From NCBI GenBank assembly GCA_905211955.1, contig CAJMCT010000062.1, forward strand, positions 1-6,052: a stretch of DNA of 6,052 bases, given 5' to 3'. Positions 1 through 6,052 of the stretch are shown here, piece by piece (the stretch's first letter is position 1; every line of letters begins with the position of its first letter). Both the position numbers and the translations under genes were made by a program. A model generated the notes under the pieces. That model did not search any database, was not told where the DNA came from, and saw only the letters and a program-made list of their open reading frames with translations. This DNA comes from an uncultured Eubacteriales bacterium. Its GTDB lineage: Bacteria; Bacillota; Clostridia; Christensenellales; Borkfalkiaceae.

Positions 1-623
1 GCGGTAGGAAGTTCCATACTACAAGCCCCGCAAACGTTATCACTAATTTCAAATAAAATGGGGAAAATCTTTTCGGCGCGCTTCTTTTGATACCTTTCCA
101 TAAGTTCGGGTGAAACACCCTTTTTAATCTCTGCAAGTTCCTTTTCGATTTCTTGTCTTTCTCCTTGCTTAGAAAGTTTAAGGTCGTTATACTTTTTGCC
201 GTATTCCGAATATTGCGCTTGAGCGGCTTTGGTGGTGTTTTTAACGGTCGTGTACTCTTTCATTACCGCTTGAATTTCGTTTGATACAGCGGTAATTTCA
301 GCGTATAAACTCTTGATTTTTGCAAGGAGTTCATCCGTCTTTTTAATAAGGTAGTTTGCTTCGCCTTCGTCAGCCATTTCGTCAAGCGCCTTTTTGAATT
401 CGCTTTCTTGCGCCTTCATTTTTTCAAGTTCGCCCGTAGCATTTTCAAACGCAATAGTAAGTTCGCCTGCGCGTTGGTCAAGTTTAGCAACCGCGTCCTC
501 AACGCCTTCTAAATACTTCTTTGCCGATACTGCTTTTTTTCTTTCTTCGCTTGATGATAATTCCACTTCGATTTTGCGAAGTTTAGTATCGATTTCTTGG
601 TACTTCAATAACTGTTCTAACAT
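1..623 (-). CDS. C4-type zinc-ribbon coiled-coil protein (DUF164/CdsZ/FlgZ-like), C-terminus cut by window edge
   Basis: I translated this frame by hand. From the ATG at 623-621 it stays open for 207 codons and runs off the left edge. Residues 1-185 are highly charged (rich in Glu, Lys, Ala and Gln) with almost no Pro or Gly, as expected for a long helical hairpin or coiled coil. The frame ends in NVCGACSMELPT, where C198 and C201 form the first CxxC knuckle of a zinc ribbon. The second CxxC of the family (usually about 20 residues later, in a CxxCGRILY-like ending) must lie outside the window. Full-length family members are about 230-250 residues, so roughly 30-40 are missing. The start is well supported: AAAGGAG lies 6 bases upstream and overlaps the nif3 stop codon. 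Known relatives include H. pylori HP0958/FlgZ and chlamydial CdsZ, which act in flagellar or type III secretion. In most Firmicutes the role is unknown, so no function is assigned. Confidence 0.88.
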   Translation of the reverse strand, partial: MLEQLLKYQEIDTKLRKIEVELSSSEERKKAVSAKKYLEGVEDAVAKLDQRAGELTIAFENATGELEKMKAQESEFKKALDEMADEGEANYLIKKTDELLAKIKSLYAEITAVSNEIQAVMKEYTTVKNTTKAAQAQYSEYGKKYNDLKLSKQGERQEIEKELAEIKKGVSPELMERYQKKRAEKIFPILFEISDNVCGACSMELPT

Positions 624-637
624 ATTTATCTCCTTTA
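624..637 (-). promoter_or_regulatory. Shine-Dalgarno site overlapping the nif3 stop codon
   Basis: On the minus strand AAAGGAG occupies 636-630, six bases before the ATG of the zinc-ribbon gene. The nif3 TAA stop (637-635) shares its last two A residues with this site. A ribosome finishing nif3 therefore sits over the next gene's binding site, which favours coupled translation. This site also fixes the zinc-ribbon start codon. Confidence 0.75.
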
Positions 638-1426
638 CCTGAATCTTTTGTCGTCAAAATAACAGGTTTCAACTACACCCGAAAGTTCTTTCGTTGCCCT
701 TTCAAAATAAGCCTTAAAGCCCACTTCTTCCGCGCAATAATGGGGTAATAGTATTATTTTTTTATCATTTTCAATTAGTTCTTTAATAACGTGGTGTGGC
801 ATATCGGAAGTCACTATTACATCCGCCTTTCCGCCACCTAAAACGTACTTTTCCGCGTGACTACTTCCGCCACCGCAAAAACTTGCAACAAGGCTAACCT
901 TTTCGCTCTTTTTACCGTAAACCACTGCTTTGTCGGTAGAAAACGCATTTTTAACAAGGTTAAAGTATTCTTTAAGAGTTTGCTCTTTTACGTTAAATTC
1001 TCTGCCGTAGCCGATACCATCTACTACAAATTCTAAAACTTTAGCATTATCTCCGCCCAAAACTTCTGAAAGCGTTTGGTCTATACCGCCGTTTGCCACG
1101 TCAAGATTTAAGTGCATAGAAACAACGTTTATACCGTATTTTGCGCACTGTAAAACTTGTCCACTTATAGCACTATCTTCGCTTAAACTTTTAATCGGTG
1201 AATAGATTGCTGGGTGATGCGTGACGATTGTGTCGCAACCGTTTTTCTTTGCTCTTTTTACCGCTTCAAAAGAAAGGTCTAAAGAAAACAACACTTTTTT
1301 TACGGGAGTTTTGCAGTCTACTAGTATTCCGCTGTTGTCGTAATCTCCGCCTTCTATCATTTTATAACTGTACTCTATGGGACTTAACCTATCAAGTACC
1401 GAAAACAAGTCTTTCAAACTATACAT
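635..1426 (-). CDS. Nif3-like dinuclear metal centre protein (DUF34, YqfO/YbgI family)
   Basis: This 263-residue protein belongs to the Nif3/DUF34 family, toroidal hexamers with a two-metal site in each subunit. The expected ligands are visible: H70-H71 (VTHHPAIY), D109 (MHLNLDVANGG), H229 and E233 (HYCAEEVGF). The H229-E233 spacing of four matches H215-E219 of E. coli YbgI. The length is that of the short form: it lacks the PII-like insert that brings B. subtilis YqfO to about 370 residues. The usual WDNxGLxVG motif near residue 30 is changed to YDNSGILVD. The biochemical role is unsettled. Databases often name the family 'GTP cyclohydrolase 1 type 2 homolog', which should not be taken as established here. 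The ATG start overlaps the trmK end by 8 bases (ATGTATAG), with AAAGG 10 bases upstream inside trmK, so translation is probably coupled. Family assignment is firm; function is unknown. Confidence 0.93.
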   Translation of the reverse strand: MYSLKDLFSVLDRLSPIEYSYKMIEGGDYDNSGILVDCKTPVKKVLFSLDLSFEAVKRAKKNGCDTIVTHHPAIYSPIKSLSEDSAISGQVLQCAKYGINVVSMHLNLDVANGGIDQTLSEVLGGDNAKVLEFVVDGIGYGREFNVKEQTLKEYFNLVKNAFSTDKAVVYGKKSEKVSLVASFCGGGSSHAEKYVLGGGKADVIVTSDMPHHVIKELIENDKKIILLPHYCAEEVGFKAYFERATKELSGVVETCYFDDKRFR

Positions 1427-2060
1427 ACTTACTTAACCTTTCAATTTTCCCTTCGATTTTCAAAAGGCTTTCTTTCCCTAATTTCCCGCCTTCTTTGATA
1501 GCGGAAAGTTTTTTTATATCCTCTTTTAGCCTTTTAGTAAAAGCGCTACCCTTTTCGATAAGGTTGGTTCTACCAAACTCTATTTCTTCTTGGGTAAGGG
1601 CATCTATCCCCTTTTCAACTTTTATAAGGTCGTAAAATTTTCCGTTTTTGTAAAAAACGTAGTCGAGAACAATTTTATACCCCTTTCCCACCAAAAAGGT
1701 ACGTACCTTTTCAAGATTTTTCATTGGTTGCAATATAAGTTTCTCGGGCAAATTCGGCGCGTTTTCAATAATGCCAATTATCTCTTCTCCGCCCATGCCT
1801 GCAATTAACGCTAAATCGCAACGTGGCAAGTTCTTAAACCCATCCGAAACTATGGCTACCGCTTTGTTTTCGGTAATTTCTTCACTTAAAAGGTCTATTG
1901 CCTTTTGCAAACATTTTGCGCTTATATCAGAAACTATAACCTTTTTAGACTTGCCCGATTTTAGCATTGCTTTTGCAATATAACCGTGGTCACAACCAAC
2001 GTCGGCAAAAACTTCGCACTCGTCTATATTTATAAATATCTCTTTTAATCTATCGGTCAT
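1419..2060 (-). CDS. trmK: tRNA (adenine(22)-N1)-methyltransferase TrmK
   Basis: This is a 213-residue class I SAM-dependent methyltransferase of the TrmK (YqfN, COG2384) family, which makes m1A at position 22 in the D-loop of bacterial tRNAs. Visible features are the SAM-binding motif I, ADVGCDHGYI (residues 19-28); an acidic residue after strand 2, VSDIS (D45); the family signature LIAGMGGEEI (85-94); and LILQPM (108-113). A Lys/Glu-rich helical tail follows from about residue 155, like the C-terminal coiled coil of the B. subtilis enzyme (about 238 residues); this copy is slightly shorter. It starts one base after the rpoD stop (TAA-G-ATG), and its 3' end overlaps nif3 by 8 bases. No good Shine-Dalgarno site precedes the ATG, so expression probably depends on ribosomes terminating on rpoD. 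Position next to sigA is the usual Gram-positive arrangement and supports the call. Confidence 0.93.
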   Translation of the reverse strand: MTDRLKEIFINIDECEVFADVGCDHGYIAKAMLKSGKSKKVIVSDISAKCLQKAIDLLSEEITENKAVAIVSDGFKNLPRCDLALIAGMGGEEIIGIIENAPNLPEKLILQPMKNLEKVRTFLVGKGYKIVLDYVFYKNGKFYDLIKVEKGIDALTQEEIEFGRTNLIEKGSAFTKRLKEDIKKLSAIKEGGKLGKESLLKIEGKIERLSKYV

Positions 2061-2061
2061 C

Positions 2062-3165
2062 TTATTCTAAAAAGTCTTTAAGACGTTTTGAACGGCTGGG
2101 GTGACGAAGTTTTCTTAATGCCTTTGCTTCTATTTGTCTAATTCTTTCACGAGTGACGTTAAATTCTTTACCTACTTCCTCTAACGTCCTAGGTCTACCG
2201 TCGTCTAAGCCGTAGCGAAGTCTTAAAACCTTTTCTTCTCTTGGGGTTAAGGTGTCTAAAACTCCGATAAGTTGTTCTTTAAGCATCGTGAACGAAACCG
2301 CATCGGTGGGCGCAGCACTCGCTTCGTCTTCGATAAAGTCTGATAAGTGACTGTCTTCTTCTTCACCGATAGGTGTTTCTAACGATACGGGGTCTTGGGC
2401 TATCTTTTGAATTTCACAAACTCTTTCTTCGGTCACACCCATTTCTTTTGCTATTTCGGCAGGAGTGGGTTCACGGCCTAATTCTTGTAATAGTTTTCTC
2501 GAAACTCTGATTTGCTTGTTTATGGTTTCTACCATGTGAACGGGGATACGGATAGTTCTTGCTTGGTCGGCAATAGCACGAGTTATTGCTTGTCTTATCC
2601 ACCACGTTGCGTAGGTAGAGAACTTAAAGCCCTTTTGGTAATCGAACTTTTCAACCGCCTTCATAAGCCCCAAGTTGCCTTCTTGGATAAGGTCCAAAAA
2701 TTGCATCCCCCTACCCATGTATCTCTTTGCGATAGATACTACAAGTCTTAGGTTTGCTTCCGATAGAAGTCTTTTTGCAGTTTCGTCCCCATCCATCATG
2801 CGTTTTGCAAGTTCGGTTTCTTCATCAGGTTGCAAAAGCGGAACTTTACCGATGTCTTTAAGATACATCTTAACGGGGTCGTCCATACTGACTTCTTTCA
2901 AGATTTCGTCGTAAAGGTCTTTGTCTTTTTCATATTCGTTTACAACTTGAATTCCCGACTGCTCGAAAATTTTATAAACGTCTTCAAGTTCGGTGGTCGA
3001 AAGTTGACATTTTTCAAGTTTGTCAAAAAGCGCGTCCGTAGTAATAGCACCCTTTGCCTTATACTCGATAATAACGTCACCAACTATTTGGTTAATCATT
3101 TCCACGCGCTCGAGGTTTTCGGTTGTTTCTTGGTCGTTTATCGTTATGTTTTTTAACTCGTCCAT
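2062..3165 (-). CDS. rpoD: Primary (housekeeping) RNA polymerase sigma factor RpoD/SigA
   Basis: This is a 367-residue sigma-70 group 1 factor, the main promoter-recognition subunit of RNA polymerase; B. subtilis SigA is about 371 residues. Domains in order: region 1.1 at about 20-90, which marks a primary sigma factor rather than an alternative one; region 1.2 at about 95-130 (DPVKMYLKDIGKVPLL); regions 2.1-2.4 at about 135-205, including FLDLIQEGNLGLMKAVEKFD and the -10-reading, strand-opening segment YATWWIRQAITRAIADQ; region 3 at about 208-285 (RIPVHMVETINK); and region 4 at about 297-360, with the -35-reading helix-turn-helix TLEEVGKEFNVTRERIRQIE. It lacks the long insert between regions 1.2 and 2 found in proteobacterial RpoD. 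The ATG is preceded by GGAG with 7-base spacing, 17 bases after dnaG. I see no strong internal promoter just upstream, although rpoD genes often have one inside dnaG. This one is intact with no missing motif. Confidence 0.98.
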   Translation of the reverse strand: MDELKNITINDQETTENLERVEMINQIVGDVIIEYKAKGAITTDALFDKLEKCQLSTTELEDVYKIFEQSGIQVVNEYEKDKDLYDEILKEVSMDDPVKMYLKDIGKVPLLQPDEETELAKRMMDGDETAKRLLSEANLRLVVSIAKRYMGRGMQFLDLIQEGNLGLMKAVEKFDYQKGFKFSTYATWWIRQAITRAIADQARTIRIPVHMVETINKQIRVSRKLLQELGREPTPAEIAKEMGVTEERVCEIQKIAQDPVSLETPIGEEEDSHLSDFIEDEASAAPTDAVSFTMLKEQLIGVLDTLTPREEKVLRLRYGLDDGRPRTLEEVGKEFNVTRERIRQIEAKALRKLRHPSRSKRLKDFLE

Positions 3166-3182
3166 TTTTTATCTCCGTATAG

Positions 3183-4967
3183 TTATCTTAAAACAGTATA
3201 TTTCTTTTTTTCGTTCATTAATTTGTTAAGTTTTTCGGCTAAATCTCGTCTTTTATCAACGTCCGTTTCTTCCTTAAACAGTTTTACTATCTTTTCGCTT
3301 TCCGAATCGATTTCGCTAAGTTTTAACGTTCTAACGCAGTCGATAAAATACTGCGCTTTATCAAAGTCTTTATTGTCGTCGGTAAATAGACTTGCAATTT
3401 TAGAAACTTCTTCTTTTTCGGTTTCTTCAAAGATTTCGTAAAAATCGTTAAAGCGAATCTTTTCGCCCTTTTCTTGCTTTTCTATGATATACGCTTGCAT
3501 AGTTCTATGCACGTTATTAGGAAAAGAAAAGTCTTTAACGTTAAATTCTTTTGCGTAGGGCTTAGAGAATATAAACCCTGCCAAAATAAACCTTGAAGCA
3601 ACTGTTATTTTATCGCCCGTGCTATCTAATATTTCGGTTTCCACCTTTTCGGTTTTGGGCTTAACTATATCGGCAACGGCTAGTTCTCTTTGCAATGATT
3701 CAAAGGTAAAACCGGTTAAATCCCTAACCGTTTTAATCAAGTCTTCCTGCTCGGCAGGAGATGGGCTTTCTTTTATAACGCGCATTGCCGAAGACACGAA
3801 CTTTCTCTTTCCGTCGGCATTTGATAGGTCGTAAGTTCTTCTTAGGATATCCAACTTAAAGTCAATAAGTGGCATTGCTGAAAGCAATAATTTTTTATAT
3901 TCTTCCGCACCGAGTTTTTTAATAACGTCGTCTGGATCCATACCGTCGGGAAGTGACACCACCTTAACGTCAAGCCCTTCTTCTTTTAAGATTTCAAGCC
4001 CACGGATAGACGCTTTTTGCCCTGCAAAGTCCCCGTCATAACTGATAAAGACCTTGTCCGCATACCTTTTTAATATTCGCGCTTGGTCTTTTGTTAGCGA
4101 AGTTCCCATACTTGCAACAACGTTCGGGAATCCACCTTGCACCATAGACACTACGTCCATATGCCCTTCGACGATAATGATACTGTCTATACCCTTTTCG
4201 TTTTTGAGTTTTTTAAGGTTGTTTAAGTTAAACAACGTTTTGCCCTTTGAAAAGGCTATCGTTTCTTTTGTGTTTACGTATTTACCAACGTTTTTCCTAT
4301 CTTCAATAAGTCTACCGCAAAACGCAACGACCGAGCCGAACTGGTCTATTACGGGAATAATAAGCCTACCGCCAAGCGAGTCGTAGTATCTTCCGTCTTT
4401 TTCGCCAACCGCACCAGAGTCTACCATTTCTTGATAGGTATATCCCTTTTGCTTTAAGTATTGTGGAAGCGAAGTGTAATCGAGCGATGCGCCTATTCCG
4501 AACTTAGAAATGGTTTCGCCTTTAATTCCACGGCGCAAAATGTATTCTATATGCTTGTCGCTACCTTCTTTTTTAAGGTTAGAAACGTAAAAGAGTGCAG
4601 TTTCTTTCAAAAGGTCTAGAACGCGTTCTTTTTTCTTTTTTTGCTCTTTTACCTTTTCGTCGTCGTATCTAACTTCGGGAAGTGGCATTTTAACGCGTTC
4701 GGCAAGATATTTTACCGCATCGGAAAAGTCAAGGCTTTCAAGTTCCATAATAAAACTTATTACGTCACCGCTTTTATGACAACCAAAGCAATAGTAAAAC
4801 TGTTCTATTCCGTTCACGGTAAAGGACGCGGTCTTTTCGTGGTGGAAAGGACATTTCCCCCAAAAATTGTTTCCGCGTTGTTCAAGCCTTACGTATTTTC
4901 CCACTACGTCTATTATATCGTTTTTTGCTTTAAGTTCTTCTATGAACTTATTGTCAAAACCTTTCAT
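3183..4967 (-). CDS. dnaG: DNA primase DnaG
   Basis: This 594-residue bacterial primase synthesises the RNA primers for chromosomal replication and works with the replicative helicase. The N-terminal CHC2 zinc finger has ligands C39, H42, C60 and C63 (CPFH...YYCFGCHKSGD). The RNA polymerase core follows, with the conserved FCGRLIED block at 216-223, KYVNTKET (229-236) and FSKGKTLFNL (239-248). The TOPRIM catalytic fold contains VEGHMDVV (catalytic E267), the DGD metal-binding residues D311 and D313 (ISYDGDFAG) and DPDD (344-347). A low-similarity C-terminal segment (about 455-594) corresponds to the helicase-interacting domain. TOPRIM has His where EGYMD is usual, a mild variation beside intact acidic residues. 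Length is normal for the family. The ATG has AAGGAAG just upstream, sharing bases with the dgt stop codon, 9 bases after dgt ends. An intact essential gene is expected here. Confidence 0.98.
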   Translation of the reverse strand: MKGFDNKFIEELKAKNDIIDVVGKYVRLEQRGNNFWGKCPFHHEKTASFTVNGIEQFYYCFGCHKSGDVISFIMELESLDFSDAVKYLAERVKMPLPEVRYDDEKVKEQKKKKERVLDLLKETALFYVSNLKKEGSDKHIEYILRRGIKGETISKFGIGASLDYTSLPQYLKQKGYTYQEMVDSGAVGEKDGRYYDSLGGRLIIPVIDQFGSVVAFCGRLIEDRKNVGKYVNTKETIAFSKGKTLFNLNNLKKLKNEKGIDSIIIVEGHMDVVSMVQGGFPNVVASMGTSLTKDQARILKRYADKVFISYDGDFAGQKASIRGLEILKEEGLDVKVVSLPDGMDPDDVIKKLGAEEYKKLLLSAMPLIDFKLDILRRTYDLSNADGKRKFVSSAMRVIKESPSPAEQEDLIKTVRDLTGFTFESLQRELAVADIVKPKTEKVETEILDSTGDKITVASRFILAGFIFSKPYAKEFNVKDFSFPNNVHRTMQAYIIEKQEKGEKIRFNDFYEIFEETEKEEVSKIASLFTDDNKDFDKAQYFIDCVRTLKLSEIDSESEKIVKLFKEETDVDKRRDLAEKLNKLMNEKKKYTVLR

Positions 4968-4979
4968 TTATCTTCCTTA
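4968..4979 (-). promoter_or_regulatory. dnaG Shine-Dalgarno site overlapping the dgt stop codon
   Basis: The minus strand reads TAAGGAAG across 4979-4972, so the dGTPase stop TAA (4979-4977) runs directly into AAGGA, 6 bases before the dnaG ATG. This fixes the dnaG start and suggests that primase translation is coupled to the upstream gene. Confidence 0.7.
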
Positions 4980-5987
4980 TAGTTTCCAGTTCTTAGGTAC
5001 GAAAATATCGGTAAAAAGTTTTACCACAAACCCATCGCTCATGCCCGAGATATAGTCGCAAAGCACGGTGTCTAAATCAAGGTGTATGCGCTCTTTTAAG
5101 AAAAATTCGGGCAGTTCGCTTTCGTGCTTTTTAAAGTGTTCGTAAAGTGTTGAAATCATACGGTCTGCACGTTCTTCTTCTTTTTTTAATGCGTCTACCG
5201 TATACACACGCTCAAACATAAACGAGCGAAGTTCGTTCATCGCCCCGTAAACGTGGGGTTCCATCTCTACTTTATCTTTTCCGTCGCTTTCTATATAGAT
5301 AGAACGAATCATATTGTTAATGCGCTTAGACGACGTATCTCCTAAAATCTCTATCGCTGATTTTGGAAGGTCGTCTTTTTTTATAAACCCACCTACGATC
5401 GCATCGTCTATATCGTGGTTTATGTAAGCGATTCTATCGGCTAAACTTACTGCTTTTCCTTCGAGAGTTTTGGGGTTGGAACTCATTTTATGATTGATTA
5501 TTCCGTCAACTACTTCTCTCGTTAAGTTTAAGCCCTTTCCATCGTTTTCAAGGTAATCTACTACTCTTCCCGACTGAACGTTATGCGAAAAGCCTTTAGG
5601 GGATAAACGGTTTAGTATCCTTTCCCCAGAATGCCCAAAAGGCGTATGCCCAAGGTCGTGTCCTAACGCGATTGCTTCGGTTAAATCTTCGTTAAGAGAT
5701 AACGCACGCGCAATGCTTCTTGCCACTTGGTTTACCGCAAAGGTGTGGGTTAAGCGGGTTCTAAAATGATCGCCTTCAGGCGAGAAAAACACTTGCGTTT
5801 TGTTTTTTAATCTTCTAAACGCCTTAGAGTGAATAATTCTATCCCTATCGCGTTGAAATTCCGTACGCATAGGACAGGGTTCTTCTTTTTTTAGCCTACC
5901 TACCGTTTCGGCGGATTTTTTTGCAAAAGGCGATAAAAACATCTCTTCAATTTTTTCGGTTTTTTCTTTCACTTTTATTTTCCCCAA
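4977..5987 (-). CDS. dgt: dGTPase-family HD-domain triphosphohydrolase (Dgt-like)
   Basis: This 336-residue protein matches the dGTP triphosphohydrolase-like family, which converts dNTPs to deoxynucleosides plus triphosphate. HD-domain metal ligands are visible: H81 (TRLTHTFAV), H110-D111 (ALGHDLGHTPFGH) and D184 (SLADRIAYINHDIDD). The N-terminal RTEFQRDRDRIIHSKAFRRLKNKTQVF block and the C-terminal DYISGMSDGFVVKLF block are typical of the short (about 330-350 residue) Gram-positive type rather than E. coli Dgt (about 505). Substrate preference among dNTPs cannot be read from sequence. The longest frame starts at TTG (5987-5985), which has no Shine-Dalgarno site. A GTG at 5972-5970 has GGGG 9 bases upstream and still keeps the N-terminal region before LSPFAKKS, so I consider it at least as likely. 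An ATG at 5942 would leave almost nothing before LSPFA. The gene is first in the visible cluster; dgt upstream of dnaG is the common clostridial order. Confidence 0.93.
   Translation of the reverse strand: MGKIKVKEKTEKIEEMFLSPFAKKSAETVGRLKKEEPCPMRTEFQRDRDRIIHSKAFRRLKNKTQVFFSPEGDHFRTRLTHTFAVNQVARSIARALSLNEDLTEAIALGHDLGHTPFGHSGERILNRLSPKGFSHNVQSGRVVDYLENDGKGLNLTREVVDGIINHKMSSNPKTLEGKAVSLADRIAYINHDIDDAIVGGFIKKDDLPKSAIEILGDTSSKRINNMIRSIYIESDGKDKVEMEPHVYGAMNELRSFMFERVYTVDALKKEEERADRMISTLYEHFKKHESELPEFFLKERIHLDLDTVLCDYISGMSDGFVVKLFTDIFVPKNWKL
5970..5987 (-). promoter_or_regulatory. Alternative GTG start of dgt with possible GGGG ribosome-binding site
   Basis: On the minus strand GGGG lies at 5985-5982 and a GTG codon at 5972-5970, nine bases apart and in frame with the dGTPase. 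The upstream TTG (5987-5985) overlaps the GGGG itself. GGGG is only a partial match to GGAGG, so the choice remains open. Using GTG would remove five residues and no conserved motif. Confidence 0.4.
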
Positions 5988-6052
5988 AAAGCGCTAATAT
6001 TATTGTACGCATAATAATACGATAAATAATTTAAAAACCCTTTTTTATATTT
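5988..6052 (-). promoter_or_regulatory. AT-rich leader upstream of dgt, possible operon promoter
   Basis: These 65 bases are about 80% A+T and contain no open frame of note. On the minus strand TACAAT (6007-6002) matches the -10 consensus at five of six positions. It would put a transcript start near 5995, leaving a leader of about 23 bases to the GTG start. No recognisable TTGACA-like -35 lies 16-18 bases further upstream. TATTAT at 6019-6014 is another -10-like hexamer, also without a -35. In such AT-rich DNA these matches are expected by chance, so this is only a likely location for a promoter. Confidence 0.25.

Noticed and set aside
394..642. Plus-strand open frame of 82 codons
   Set aside because: It lies antisense to the zinc-ribbon gene and gives a Ser/Phe-rich low-complexity translation, as expected opposite a Lys/Glu-rich coding frame.
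1228..1635. Plus-strand open frame of 135 codons spanning the nif3/trmK junction
   Set aside because: It is antisense to two well-supported genes, shows no recognisable domain, and has Leu/Phe/Ser-rich shadow composition.
2066..2090. Dyad GTCTT-A-AAGAC followed by a T-run at the 3' end of rpoD, terminator-like on the minus strand
   Set aside because: With a realistic loop only about three base pairs remain (extra A-T pairs only across a mismatch), it lies inside the rpoD reading frame, and it would separate rpoD from a gene starting one base after it.
2830..3156. Plus-strand open frame of 108 codons with hydrophobic, Phe/Val-rich sequence
   Set aside because: It is entirely antisense to rpoD. 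The apparent hydrophobicity comes from reading the complement of acidic and Lys codons.
4054..4386. Plus-strand open frame of 110 codons
   Set aside because: It is antisense to the conserved primase core, with no domain and no reason to be translated.
3166..4967. Possible internal promoter for rpoD within dnaG
   Set aside because: The minus-strand TTGACA hexamer I found (complement at 4952-4957) has no -10-like hexamer at the right distance. I scanned by eye only and saw no convincing pair.
4641..4982. Plus-strand open frame of 113 codons resembling a membrane protein
   Set aside because: It is antisense to the zinc-finger end of dnaG; its aromatic-rich composition is a strand artefact.
6021..6052. 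A-run, GGG and T-run at the right edge, possibly a terminator of an upstream gene
   Set aside because: The potential stem is only A-T pairs around a tiny G/C core, and no GC-rich arm is visible within the window; the neighbouring sequence needed to judge it is missing.
1..6052. Search for a mobile element, CRISPR array, toxin-antitoxin pair, defence system, tRNA or riboswitch
   Set aside because: The window is almost fully coding with housekeeping genes; no direct-repeat array, transposase motif, tRNA-like fold or long untranslated leader is present.

Overview
This window is a dense, single-direction housekeeping cluster. Six protein genes all lie on the minus strand, so transcription runs from the right edge of the window to the left. 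In transcription order they are a dGTPase-family HD hydrolase (dgt-like), DNA primase (dnaG), the primary sigma factor (rpoD/sigA), the tRNA m1A22 methyltransferase (trmK), a Nif3/DUF34 dinuclear-metal protein, and a coiled-coil C4 zinc-ribbon protein cut by the left edge. The plus strand carries only open frames antisense to these genes, and none looks real.

The order dgt-dnaG-rpoD-trmK-nif3-zinc ribbon is typical of Firmicutes, especially Clostridia. The RpoD sequence (short region 1.1, no long non-conserved insert, C-terminal HPSRSKRLKDFLE) also fits a Gram-positive primary sigma factor. GC content looks moderate to low (one 60-base line counted at 37%), and Shine-Dalgarno sites are GGAG/AAGGA-like. 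I infer a Clostridia-class bacterium, possibly an uncultivated gut or anaerobic lineage, but cannot name a genus.

Layout, right to left: 5988-6052 is a short AT-rich leader that may hold the operon promoter, though no convincing -35/-10 pair is visible. The dGTPase-like gene follows (5987-4977, with an ambiguous TTG or GTG start), then dnaG (4967-3183), rpoD (3165-2062), trmK (2060-1419), nif3 (1426-635) and the zinc-ribbon gene (623 to beyond base 1). Gaps are 9, 17, 1, -8 and 11 bases, and no internal terminator is visible, so co-transcription is very likely. Two stop codons (dgt, nif3) overlap the next gene's Shine-Dalgarno site. The trmK and nif3 reading frames overlap by 8 bases.

Functionally this is the Gram-positive version of the macromolecular synthesis operon. 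It combines nucleotide-pool control (dGTPase), replication priming (DnaG), global transcription initiation (sigma-A) and tRNA modification (TrmK), followed by two conserved but poorly understood proteins. I found no mobile element, CRISPR array, RNA gene, phage remnant or novel defence system. The points worth a second look are small: start-codon choice, the trmK start without a Shine-Dalgarno site, a divergent Nif3 N-terminal motif, and the recurrent Nif3/zinc-ribbon pairing.
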